Source: Mycosarcoma maydis
Lineage: Eukaryota > Basidiomycota > Ustilaginomycetes > Ustilaginales
NCBI RefSeq assembly: GCF_000328475.2
Contig: NC_026491.1
Span: 1 to 64,000 of the forward strand
DNA: 64,000 nucleotides
Reading direction: 5' to 3'
In this document: piece after piece, positions 42,530 through 52,828 of the stretch
Numbering within the stretch: the stretch's first letter is position 1
How the letters are laid out: every line of letters begins with the position of its first letter
The notes under the pieces: generated by a model
Told to the model about the DNA's origin: nothing
The model's database searches: none
What the model saw: the letters and a program-made list of their open reading frames with translations, nothing else
Program-made: the position numbers and the translations under genes

Positions 42530-43941
42530 ATGGTATGTAGACATAGCTTCGCCGTGACGACACACACTCGAGCGCTGTGCCGCATCGCACTCATCGATTC
42601 TGTGCATTTCAAAAGCATCAACTCTGACCACATCATTTGACGGCCATTCATCATGCAAATCTCGTCATCTGTGTTGCAACAGCGGCCCATCTTATTGTCA
42701 GGACACGAGCGCTCGCTCACCCAGGTCAAGTTCAACCGTGAGGGTGACCTTCTCTTCTCTGTCGCAAAGGATCCCATCATCAATGCATGGTTCTCTCATA
42801 ATGGCGAGCGCCTTGGTACCTACGAAGGTCACAATGGTACCGTCTGGACCGTTGACGTAGACTGTAAGTTTGCGAGGAGATGCATTGGCATACATTTACC
42901 TGCTTGACCTTCTAGACCTTACTGACACTACCTGCTTGTCTCGCTCGTCCTGTTCGAATTCACTTCAACTCACCTCACATTGCCGACACTCTCATCCTTC
43001 GCTTTGCATGCCTATACTCGATTATTTCCCATCTCGAAACGCTTACTTCGGATGACTCAACCTTACATTCGCGCGCTTCAGCTACCTCGACACTGCTCGT
43101 CTCCGGATCTGCCGACAACCAGATGCGCCTTTGGGAGGTAGCTACTGGCAAGTGCCTTTTCACCTGGGAATTCACCACCGCTGCCAAGCGTGTTGCCTTT
43201 TCGGAGGATTGCTCTCAGGTCCTCGTTGTCACTGAACAGCGTATGGGTTTCCGCGGCTCCCTGCGTGTCTTCCGCATCAACCGAGACCCTGCCACCTGGA
43301 CCCAACAAGACGTCGAACCCACTCGCACGATCACCTTTTCTGGCCCTAAGGCGGTTGTTGCCGCATTCGCCCCATGCGACCAATACATTGTCACTGGTCA
43401 CGAGGACGGAAAGGTGGCCATCTACTATCACGATGACAAGGAACCCGAGAGCGGCATCGATGCCGAGCTCGAAGAAAACTCGACCAAGGCACACACGGAC
43501 GTCATCTCGGACTTGCAGATGAGCGCTGACCGCACATACTTTGTCACCTCGTCCAGAGACAAGACCTCCAAGCTGATCGACTCGAAGACGTTGCAAGTGA
43601 TCAAGACATACGCCACCGAGACGCCATTGAACAGCGCTTCGATCCATCCAACCAAGCCATTCGTCATTGTTGGTGGTGGCCAGGACGCGATGAACGTTAC
43701 CACCACTTCGGCGAGACAGGGTCGATTCGAGACGCGATTCTGGCACAAGGTGTTTGAAGAGGAATGTGCTCGTCTCCCAGGTCACTTTGGTCCCATCAAC
43801 ACCATTGCGATCCACCCGGCGGGAATCGCATATGCATCCGGTGGTGAAGATGGTTACGTCCGTGTCAACTGGTTTGATCCTGGCTTCTTTAACTCGAAGC
43901 TGTACGGTGCCGATCTCGAGCTTGCCCTAGAGGACCAATAG
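42530..43941 (+). CDS. TIF34: Translation initiation factor eIF3 subunit i (TIF34)
   Basis: Three exons: 42530-42532 (only the ATG), 42683-42863 and 43082-43941. The donors are GTATGT and GTAAGT, the acceptors CAACAG and CTTCAG. The joined 347-residue product starts [19 protein letters not shown], the standard eIF3i N-terminus. The join [22 protein letters not shown] restores WD repeat 2. Alternatively an ATG at 42653 in the intron would give [10 protein letters not shown] before RPILL, but the short start matches the family better. Seven WD40 blades fill the protein, ending [13 protein letters not shown]. eIF3i binds eIF3b and eIF3g in the eIF3 complex on the 40S ribosome and supports mRNA recruitment and scanning. 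Divergent from the PP2C gene. Confidence 0.95.
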
Positions 43942-44593
43942 ATGCTGCAAGAAACTATCGCAATCGCAATCTAGTCAGTTGGTATGCCCCAACACACTGC
44001 TCAGATCATCCCAAAAAACAGGCGCGCAGAGAGACACAGACACCTTTGTGCGCTTCTTTGACGATAGGGTTTCTCGTACTTTGATGTCCCTCTCGTTTCC
44101 ATTGTAAAATAGCCATCCAGCCAATCAATTGCAGCCAGCACTATGATGTTGCGTATTGACTATTCGGCGATTCGCGCCTGTCCGCACGTATGCGCTGCTG
44201 CTGAGAGGGCGTCGTGTTGTGAGGTGACTACAAACCGTCTCGGTACAAACGGAGCGCGCGGCTTTGCAGAGCATGATACAATGACTGCAGACTTGATTAT
44301 GTGATAATGATACGGCCTGAAGCGCAACGGTACGCTTTGCAGCTTGACTCACACATAGCCAGATGAACGCGAGACAGCCGCGTCCTTGGGTGGCACAGCC
44401 GATACGAAGTGCGAACAGTAAATATGTGAATGACAATGACGATATTTCTCGAGGACGGTGAGACCAGAGCTAAGATGGAGAGGGTATACATGTCTGGCGC
44501 CGGACCACTTGTGAATCTACGCTTTTGAGCCAACCACTATTCACGAAGCACCACATCCTCGTGGAACCTATAAGAGTGTGGACGAGCGAGTTG
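43942..44593. other. Intergenic, nothing recognised
   Basis: Lies between the TIF34 stop and the stop of the Ser-rich minus-strand gene. No convincing ORF, repeat or structured element. Confidence 0.55.
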
Positions 44594-44923
44594 CTAGAGA
44601 TGCTTGGGAGAGTACATCGGGCTCGTCGTGTCGGACTCGATCGGAGAAGATGAGGAAGAATACCGACGGCTATCGGAGCTAGACGAGCTCTTGTCCGAGT
44701 CCTTACTCGCCCTTCGGATCCAGTTGCTCAACGTAGGCGATAGCGAGAGTCGGTCGAGCGAGCTCGCCGAGTCGCGTTTCTTGTTGCTTGACCTTGTCGT
44801 AGACTCCAAAGCGAGACCTGGCAACTCTGTTGGTGCGGCGGCGCGAGAACGACGAGATCCGGACGACGATGACGACGAATTCTTTGGGGCAGATGAAGAC
44901 GAAGGCCGTGATGTTCGATGCGA

Positions 44924-44968
<45 letters not shown>

Positions 44969-45223
44969 TGTAGAAGCAGCGGTGGAAGGGTTGGGCTTGA
45001 CGCCGTTCTCCAACAAATGCAGTGGCCACGGCTTCTGGATTGCCTGTGCCATCTCGTAGCGTGCGCGCAGCTCAGCTGCCTTTTGTGACGAGCGTCCGCC
45101 GTTGGATCGGTATGCTGATGCCGAAGTGGCGCTGCTACGTGATCGGAACGAAGCGGAAGACGACGAGGCTTCTGCCGATGGCGCCTCGGGCGACTTGTTG
45201 TTTCGAGAGAGGAGAAGCAGCAT
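44594..45223 (-). CDS. Ser-rich protein with poly-Ser tract, function unknown
   Basis: 209 residues from the ATG at 45223 (MLLLLSRNNKSPEAPS). The frame is open a little further but only through a non-ATG codon. The composition is dominated by Ser and Arg. A 13-14 residue Ser tract is encoded by the triplet repeat at 44925-44966. A short non-repetitive helical segment (AAELRARYEMAQAIQKPWPL, about residues 48-67) and a C-terminus with SPIESDTTSPMYSPKHL are the only distinctive parts. The Ser-Pro sites could be kinase targets. An upstream exon cannot be excluded, since the neighbouring frame at 45401-45300 also opens with an ATG and hydrophobic residues. Not recognised. It could be a fast-evolving lineage-specific gene. 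Confidence 0.5.
44925..44966. repeat. (CTG)14 triplet repeat, coding for poly-Ser
   Basis: Fourteen uninterrupted CTG triplets on the plus strand. On the minus strand they are read as AGC (Ser) in the Ser-rich gene. Confidence 0.95.
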
Positions 45224-47789
45224 TTTGTACACTGTTTCCGCTCAAGGAGGCCTTTTGTTTCGGCGTGTCAACTGCGGTCAGTCGCGGCTCTATAGGTAGG
45301 TGAAGCGTCGGCAGAGCGCTGGATGCCAGAGGTACGTGGTGTTGGTTGCTGTCAAGTGGTGGAGTTGTGGCGAGAAGAATCAGCGCTAGGAGCGTTAACA
45401 TCTCGAATCACGTCGAGATATATACCGTCTAGGCAATCCAGAACCTCAGAAAAAAACAGTTCTTGACATCCATACAACGCAGAATGGGCCTCGGCAAAGC
45501 AGCGTATGATTTCAAGGCATGTATGATTTCAAGGCATGAAGGCTATAGAAGAGCCAAGACGGTATGAGGTAGCTAGCTGCATCCAAAGGCAGGGCGGGAT
45601 GAGCAGAGCACAGCAAGCCAAGAATCAATCACGAATGCATCGGGCGCGGCTGTCTCTCACGGGCTGCAAATTTGAGCGTGGTGCGTCTGCTGCATCTGCG
45701 ACAGGACATCATGCTCTAAGCCAAGCTTGAAATCGTGACAATCGTGAATGCCGACTTGTTATTCGAGATTCTGTGATTCTTGGCGTTTCAATCTGGAGTC
45801 GTGAGTCGTGAATCGTGGTGAGTCATGAGTGCTAGTGCGGCACCTCAAGCTTAGGCTTATGGCTTAGGGTGACTTGCGTTGCACCTTCAGCGCTTGCTGT
45901 TGATAGTACATGTTTTATTTTATTTTTTGTTTTTGTCACCAAGCTGTCCATTTTGGCCAGGCTCTCTCCCTCTCTGCCACGGCAGCTACGTTAGGCTGGA
46001 AAAATAAAGGTCCCAAGCTTCTTGGCATTATGGTCACAATACCAAGATCACGCGCAGGGATTGCGCTCAGCATCCAGCAAAAGCAAGAGCAAGAGCACCA
46101 GCCTGTCTTGGCATCCACAGCGGGCGCACGCCCATTCACGATTTCAGCGCAACGTCAGTCTTGGCGCTTGCGGACCCAAACCCCTCAAAACTGAACAATT
46201 CGTGATTGTCAAACAACTGTCAATACGAAAAGCAAGCAGATTGACGATCTCTGCCAATCGTAAGTAAATTGCTCGCTCAGCTTTTCTGCAGGGTGCGTCT
46301 CACCGAGTCACGAGCAAGTCAGCTGTTGATCGGGCAAAGTCACACGTTTCCACCTGCTTCCAAGAGTCGTGAGTGTTTGCACCTGCGCAGCCAGCCTCTT
46401 TCCTGGTTCTGCACAAGCCGCTTGGTGGTTTGTGACAGACAAGAAGCGGACGAATCGTGAATGTAGTCAGCGAGTAAGCAGCTGTTCTAGATAAACAGGG
46501 TCCTATACGCACGTCAGCTTCTTCACATTCGCTCTCCGCTTGGCACTTGCGCTGTACAACGGCGGTCATTGCAAGACAGGTTCACGCTTGGATCACAGCA
46601 CGAAGCCTCTCTAACCGACACTTGGCGTCACGGCCGATTCGACGTCAGATCAATGTACTGTGTTGCTCCCGATTCATGCTAGCGGTTCGAAACGCGCTTA
46701 GCAAGGCACAGTGACGAACCAGTCACAGCTGCGCAAATTGGGTTTGTTGCACATACTGTAAGTTATGACCGATCTTGCTGCCGACCAGATCGTGAAATCG
46801 CGGGCTAAGCCCGTTGATTCCCTGCTCCTGTCTTTCGAGACCTTTAAGCGAATTTGAGGTATGAGCACATAGCTCACACGGCCCGAGGAGTGTTTGGTAC
46901 AGGCCAAGAGTTGTATCAGCGAGCTAAATTGGCGCCGCCGGTCCAGCTGGTGCCAAGCAATTAAGCACCAAGCCACTCGTCCAGGAGGTTTTGTAGTTCT
47001 AGCGCTGCCAAACACGAATCGCTCGTTCGAGTGGAATCAATCCGCTAGGTTCGAGACCCGCGTCATGCCTCTGAAAAGGAGCTCGAGAATCTTGGCTGCT
47101 GCTCGAATCTACCTGGGACGGCTGTATGCAGGCCAAGCGGCTTGAGCGATGCGCAAGCATAATCGTTAATATTCCTTGTCTCTTGACAACGTCAGTGCGT
47201 GAATTCGTGTCCATGATTGGCGTCTGACAGCTGTTCTCGGGGTTGCTGGTGCTGTAAAGCGCCAATTCGTGCTTGTCTCTTGGCCTTTCCTTGGCACAAA
47301 CAACACCCTTAACCCTTTCGAGATAATCTACATGCAACCCACCTCTCGCGCTCATTCTCGTCCTCAGTTCGTGAATCTTGATGCTCCTCTCCGTCGTGTC
47401 CAGTATCCACTTAGCTACTCGCGACTCGACGATTCACCAAAAAGGATTCAGCGCGTCCATCGCCTAGCTCTGCCCACTTGATGCTTGGCGAACGTGCATG
47501 GCTGCCCAACGCTGACACTGCCAAGCACGAACCGTATGCCATCTCACACTCATTTCGCACCCACGTCGAGATTCACGATTCGCATTTGTGACTCGTCAAG
47601 CACGAATCCCACATCCTCAATCAGATCCTATCGAGACTGACATTAGTCTTTTCGACGTGCTAATGATAAAAACAAGTCGAGCACAAAGCATGAAATGTAA
47701 ACCGACGAATCGTTGCTCTGCCAAGAGGAAACAAGCTTAGCTTATTGAATCAGAATCACATCGGGTATCACTGGCTCTTGACCCGAAGC
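45224..47789. other. 2.5-kb intergenic region, no gene recognised
   Basis: Several AATCACG/CGTGATT and GAGTCGTGAGTC motifs (45625-45830, 46135-46210, 46455, 47570-47610) and one TAAGTTA near 46757. Short ORFs on both strands look random. Confidence 0.55.
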
Positions 47790-50700
47790 TTATCGCATAG
47801 AAGCGAACGAAGCCGACCAAGCCGTAAAAGCAGCCGCGTTATCATCCCTAAAGTAGAGATGTTCTGTATCCGTACGTGTAGTCCATGCCTTTTGATCGCG
47901 CAAAATCATCGCCTGTTGAGCACCAAAGTTGCGTCCATCACGATCAAAGCTCGATCGATGCTGATGATCCAACCCTTCGCTGAGAATGTCTAGATCGCTC
48001 ATCATGGCCATGAGCGAACAAATGGTGCGCTGATTCGCCGCCTCGCGCAGCTTTCTTTGCGACGAACGATGAACGACCAGCGAACGACGTTTGTTTTGGT
48101 TGGGACCGTTAAGTGCCTGCACCACCGTATCGATGATACGTCGTGTCTCGGTAATCACTCGCAGAGCTTGGCCGTAGTTCTTGCGCGAAATGAGGAGTAG
48201 AGAACGCGTCATCATTTCCGACACTAGCACCTCGAGTCGTCGCCGCGTCACGGTAGGCTCGGCTACCACTGCCGTCAATCCAGGAGGGCCATTGGTCAGA
48301 GGATCTGTCGAGTGCATATCAATCTCCAACGTGAGGATGCCCGGATTGGGCAATCGCGACGTGGTCAAGCCCGTAGCAGGATCCCTAAAGCTGACATCAG
48401 CCTCAAACACACCCACTTCCTCCACCATCTGCTCCAGGAAGCCTTCGGCTCCATCTGAATCGGTCAAGCTGAGATCCTGAATGCCCATCCTCTGCATGAA
48501 ATCGTCGGTCGCACTGCCCTGCTCGATGGGTCCTGGGCCGATGCTCTTGCTATCGCGCCTGCTCTCCATCAGCGTCGGCAGCAGGCTCGTAAGGTCGAGT
48601 TCGAGCTCCACCAGCAAATCCTTGGCTTCTCCAAACTTGATCTCGCCAATATCAATGTCGACGTCCTTACCAGATGACGAGATAATGGCGCCTGGCAGTC
48701 CGGCAATCTTTCGAATGCGGAAATAGTTGTCCTGTGGAACGCCAATATGTACCTTGACATCGGTGAGAGCAACCGACATGGTCGAACCCAGGCAGCCAGC
48801 AACGCATTCGCGCAACTGGTGCCATTCGCGAACAAACGTATACGAGCCTCGGGTATGGTTGGAAAGCAGCCAGAGCGAAGAAGGGTCGTGTGTCTTGCCG
48901 TATCCAAAGCAGTGAATGGCGACGTTGGCTGCTTCAGCTCGCGCCATGACCAAATCCATCTGGTTGCGTTTGGGACCGTCCGAGGTATCGTTGATGAGCA
49001 TCATGCTAGTGATTGGATTTTTGGCTTTCCTGCCGAGCACCACGTCGAGACCAACGTTGACAGCAGTGACTGAGTCGATGCGCTCGCTCGAGCCGCCCAA
49101 CTTGCTAAGGTCAACGCTGAAAGGATCAGCATCCTGCGTCTCCCAGGGACGGCCAATGTTCTGAACAAACTCTTGCAAAAGCTGTTGGCTGGCCTCGCGG
49201 TGCGGATTGAGCAGGCCTGTTCTCTTGACCTCGCCATCGATACCGACAGAGAAGGCGACAATCGAGATGCGGTCGTTGGGGCCCAGACTGTGAACGATAA
49301 AATCAAGCGTAGAACGGATGAGACGCAATTTGAGCGCCGCCGAGGAGCTGATGGAGCCCGACATGTGCTCTGGCAGCACCGAAGGCACCGATATCATGAT
49401 GACGAGGTCAATTGGCGTGTGAGGAAGCATGCTGGGAGGCGGAATTCGTGGATCCAGACCTCCGGAGCTAGACCACTGTTGGTGCGAGGGGACAGCGTCA
49501 CTGGGAGCAGAGACTCGATGCGCAGCCTTGGAGCCAGTGCCATGGTTGCTGTGGAGACTGGACGACACGTTGGACAGCCTTCGACTGGAGTGCGACTGGA
49601 CTACACCCACAGGACCGTTATGAGAGCCAGATTTGCCACTCAGGACGGAAGCTGCGCCACTGATGACGGGCTGTTGTGTGGAATGATGCGGGCCCAAGGC
49701 GGTAACACCGGCAGGCTGAGCTGCTGATGAGGTCGACTGTTGGTACTCGGACGTCTGGGTTGCTAGCTGCACAGCAGAGCTCTGGTGAGCAGCGGAGCTG
49801 TCAGCGGTTGACGATGCAGGCAATGGAGCGGCTTTCATAGTGGGAGACTTTCCAACATCCTCGTCGGTGAGCTCTTTGAGGCGTGATTTCCAGACTTGCA
49901 TGGTGCCAATCTCTCGGAAGCAGAGCACAAATTGGTCGAGGTTATCGTCATCCATGGTGATACTGAGCGTGTGTTCGCCGGCCACGGATGAGTCAAGTAC
50001 GCGACGAATGTGACGGAGATAGATTCTACCCTTGAGCTTCAAGGCGGGCTTGGCCATCTCGGTCTCGGAAGCGCCGGTGTCGGCAATAGTCGCTGCAGCG
50101 TTGGTCATGAATCGACCCAGGCCTTTACGTCGTTCCTCGGTGACGCAGAGCAACGCTTCCTGGAAAAGGTAGACGTGAAACTCGCGGATGACTGAGTCTT
50201 GACGAATGTTGAGCAAGTCGTGCAGAGCAAGGGGGCCAAAGTGCTCGATTGAGTGACCTTTCCAGTCGGCTACGCGCTGCTGCAGATCCTTCAGAACGGC
50301 GTGCGTTGGGTCGGGGGCAGCAAGCGCAGGCGGAGTGGCAGCGAAAGAGAAAGCCTGATCCTCGGGTGTGTCAGGACGAGCCAAGACGTTCTGCGTGTCG
50401 ACTTGCTCGGCCGAGCCGACACGAGCGTCGGGCATAGGGTTTCGACTTGAATCGACCATGCCGAGAGCGTCTAGCTTATCAACCTGGTCGGCTGGGCTGC
50501 CTCGCTTGAGATCGTCCGAGAAAGAGTCGTTGTCTTCGCGAGCTGCGTCAACGCTGTTGTCTTCGGCATATTCGTCCGAGATGGTATCGAGCGCGTGATC
50601 TCGCAGCTCGAACGGAGAGCGACGCGTGGGAACCTCGATGGATAGCACCGAGACCACATTGACCTTTCCATTCTGCTTTCCGTTGGACTTGGAGTAGACA

Positions 50701-51719
50701 GTCGGAAACTCGGGTCTTGCTCGCATGGTGGGAAGAGTCTGAGTGCCCGACGAGCTGGAACTGAAGGAGGCAGATGAACTCATTGTGTGGCGCCCCTTGA
50801 GTGCCTGCTGCGATTCCAGAGGATCATCGGCGTGTGCTTGTGGGATGGCGTGTGGGAGCGAGGACTGAAGCAATGGCGACCCGGGTTCGGCCGCTTTGAT
50901 GCCTGCAAGCTTTTGCGATTTGGCCGAGGTGGACTCGCCTAACGCAATAGGCTTCCGGCATACTCCGCACATGCCGGGAGGGCCGACGCTGTGCCGGGAA
51001 GTCGATCCGGCGCCGCACAATCGGCTGCCAGGATTCTGAGCAGCCAGCAGCACTTCGGGAGGGCCATAAATGGCGGTGAAGCAGGCATTGTGAAGCGCGT
51101 GGCCGCAGATGGGAACCACGTGTGGCTTTTCGCCAGCAAGTCGATGTGAGAGCGGCTCAAGACAGACAGGACACTCGACCTCGGACATCTCGGTAAAGGT
51201 GGTAGCACCTCCAACAGTACTGGAGATGTCGGTGGAAAACGTGCGCGAGAAGGATGATGGTGGCTCGCTGAAATCAGAGATGGATTTAGTCCTGCTCAAT
51301 AATCGATTGCGCGGCGCAGCTGGCGGCAGCTGACTACGGTGATGAGGCGAGTCGACGGAGGGTTGTGCGCGGTCGACGAGACCTGACGGCAGGCGACGAT
51401 CCTGATGGCTGACGACATGTACCTGAGGAATACCGGCGCCCATCATACGTTCGAGCTTGCTTTGCCTGGCAGCCTCCCTGGGTATTGCGCTCGATACACT
51501 ACGCTTGGCGTGGAAAGTGTCTGGTGAGAGGGGTTGGGAAGCATGGTTGGCCGAGAGGGAGCGAGTTGAAGCGCCATGGCGTACGTCCGAATAGAGCCCA
51601 GCATGCTGGGCCAACTTGTCTTGTGCGTGACGCCATGAAGCTGGAGCGCTGTCATTCGAGGCATCCTTGGCGTAAGAGAGTTTCTTGACTCGAAGAGAGC
51701 CGACGTCGAAAAGACCCAT
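47790..51719 (-). CDS. RING-H2 / PH / VWA protein, Ste5/Far1-like scaffold candidate
   Basis: 1309 residues from the ATG at 51719 (MGLFDVGSLRVKK). The open frame further upstream has only a non-ATG start. Order: a Ser/Arg-rich N-terminus, a RING-H2 finger at 183-254 (Cys183, Cys186, Cys205, His207, His210, Cys213, Cys251, Cys254), a Ser-rich linker, a PH-like domain around 485-640 (FHVYLFQEALLCVTEE through MQVWKSRLKELTD), a second linker, a VWA domain around 765-970 beginning PIDLVIMISVPSVLPEHM, and a C-terminal helical region. The VWA lacks the DxSxS metal-binding motif, as the Ste5 VWA also does. The RING-PH-VWA order is that of the yeast mating-pathway scaffolds Ste5 and Far1. A scaffold for pheromone/MAPK signalling is therefore a reasonable hypothesis, but a ubiquitin-ligase role via RING is equally compatible. 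Single exon, isolated by long intergenic regions. Confidence 0.85.
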   Translation of the reverse strand: MGLFDVGSLRVKKLSYAKDASNDSAPASWRHAQDKLAQHAGLYSDVRHGASTRSLSANHASQPLSPDTFHAKRSVSSAIPREAARQSKLERMMGAGIPQVHVVSHQDRRLPSGLVDRAQPSVDSPHHRSQLPPAAPRNRLLSRTKSISDFSEPPSSFSRTFSTDISSTVGGATTFTEMSEVECPVCLEPLSHRLAGEKPHVVPICGHALHNACFTAIYGPPEVLLAAQNPGSRLCGAGSTSRHSVGPPGMCGVCRKPIALGESTSAKSQKLAGIKAAEPGSPLLQSSLPHAIPQAHADDPLESQQALKGRHTMSSSASFSSSSSGTQTLPTMRARPEFPTVYSKSNGKQNGKVNVVSVLSIEVPTRRSPFELRDHALDTISDEYAEDNSVDAAREDNDSFSDDLKRGSPADQVDKLDALGMVDSSRNPMPDARVGSAEQVDTQNVLARPDTPEDQAFSFAATPPALAAPDPTHAVLKDLQQRVADWKGHSIEHFGPLALHDLLNIRQDSVIREFHVYLFQEALLCVTEERRKGLGRFMTNAAATIADTGASETEMAKPALKLKGRIYLRHIRRVLDSSVAGEHTLSITMDDDNLDQFVLCFREIGTMQVWKSRLKELTDEDVGKSPTMKAAPLPASSTADSSAAHQSSAVQLATQTSEYQQSTSSAAQPAGVTALGPHHSTQQPVISGAASVLSGKSGSHNGPVGVVQSHSSRRLSNVSSSLHSNHGTGSKAAHRVSAPSDAVPSHQQWSSSGGLDPRIPPPSMLPHTPIDLVIMISVPSVLPEHMSGSISSSAALKLRLIRSTLDFIVHSLGPNDRISIVAFSVGIDGEVKRTGLLNPHREASQQLLQEFVQNIGRPWETQDADPFSVDLSKLGGSSERIDSVTAVNVGLDVVLGRKAKNPITSMMLINDTSDGPKRNQMDLVMARAEAANVAIHCFGYGKTHDPSSLWLLSNHTRGSYTFVREWHQLRECVAGCLGSTMSVALTDVKVHIGVPQDNYFRIRKIAGLPGAIISSSGKDVDIDIGEIKFGEAKDLLVELELDLTSLLPTLMESRRDSKSIGPGPIEQGSATDDFMQRMGIQDLSLTDSDGAEGFLEQMVEEVGVFEADVSFRDPATGLTTSRLPNPGILTLEIDMHSTDPLTNGPPGLTAVVAEPTVTRRRLEVLVSEMMTRSLLLISRKNYGQALRVITETRRIIDTVVQALNGPNQNKRRSLVVHRSSQRKLREAANQRTICSLMAMMSDLDILSEGLDHQHRSSFDRDGRNFGAQQAMILRDQKAWTTRTDTEHLYFRDDNAAAFTAWSASFASMR

Positions 51720-52244
51720 GATGTGGAAAAGGGGTGTCGCTGGATGTGAGGAGGGCGTCGCGTTCAGAGCAAAAGAGTGAAGACAATTCAGGGCTGACAC
51801 TGACGTGTGCGTAGAAAAGTAATGATGCAAGGCTCAGAGGCAAGAGCTTGGCAAGCTTTAGTGCACAACGTCAACGGCGGCGGTGTAGATACGAATCGTA
51901 TGCGAGCTTATGCAAGAGCTACAGCGTCCAATTTTGAATTTAGCTGTGACGCTGACAGAAGCTATGTCGATAGCCGGGTGATATGCGGTGCGGACGTCGC
52001 TCCTCATGCGCACATAGGTGGCAGAGTGTTTGCGGCGGACAGGCGAGCGTCGTTTCCGCCGATGATATATGAGAACCACAATGTGGGAGACCAGTCGGAC
52101 AAGATGCGCGTTTGCCCGAGAGAGCTGGCTTGAAAGAGAGGCTGTAGCGAAGGTCTTTGTCAGCAACAGCGAATGAGCGGATGGTAATGGTGGTGGTGAT
52201 ACAAGTGTCTTGAGCAACAAAAAGCAAGGAAGGAGGCGAGAGGG

Positions 52245-52274
52245 GGCGAGGCGAGGCGAGGCGAGGCGAGGCGA
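52245..52274. repeat. (GGCGA)6 pentamer repeat
   Basis: Six head-to-tail GGCGA units, about 530 bases upstream of the RING-PH-VWA start codon. Confidence 0.9.
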
Positions 52275-52800
52275 TCCCCCGAGATGTGCAAGGATCGGAC
52301 AGCAACATGAGTCCAAACTTCGCACGTTGGCATGATGCAGGTCAGTTGGAATCAAGAATGGGGAAAAAGAACAGCTGGGCGGGGTTCCAGGGCCAAACAG
52401 TGTAACAGACCCAAGAACAGCATACAGTTGGCGGCCATGGCGCCGGCTTGGAAGCTGCTCTGAAACCATAAAAGACTTGACAGTCTCTGCCTCGTATCGA
52501 TCTCCTGTCGAACAGTCGCGAGTCGCGAGTTGCAACACGGCCTGAACTCTGTTTCCAGCTCGCTTGTGTTCCCTTTGCGCCCAAGCTACTGTATCTCACA
52601 CTACGTTAGTTAACTTTGTCAGAGCGAGTCGCGCGGGTTGCAGTCACCAGCGTCGTACATGTTACGTATAAGTTAGAATTAAATTTGACCCAAACTGCGC
52701 TTTCTCATGAGATTCATGGATTTGGCTGCTCAACAAGTTGGTTTGATTCTGCATTTCTGCCAGTCATGCACAATGCATCATTCACGATTCTTGATCCTTG

Positions 52801-52828
52801 CTTGATTCTTGATTCTTGATTCTTGATT
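52801..52828. repeat. (CTTGATT)4 heptamer repeat
   Basis: Four perfect CTTGATT units, directly preceded by an ATTCACGATTCTTGATC sequence that looks like the seed of the array. Confidence 0.9.

Noticed and set aside
47040..47065. GGTTCGAGACC resembling a tRNA B box
   Set aside because: No T-stem pairing beyond two bases, no A box or acceptor stem at the right distance. I found no convincing tRNA gene in the window.
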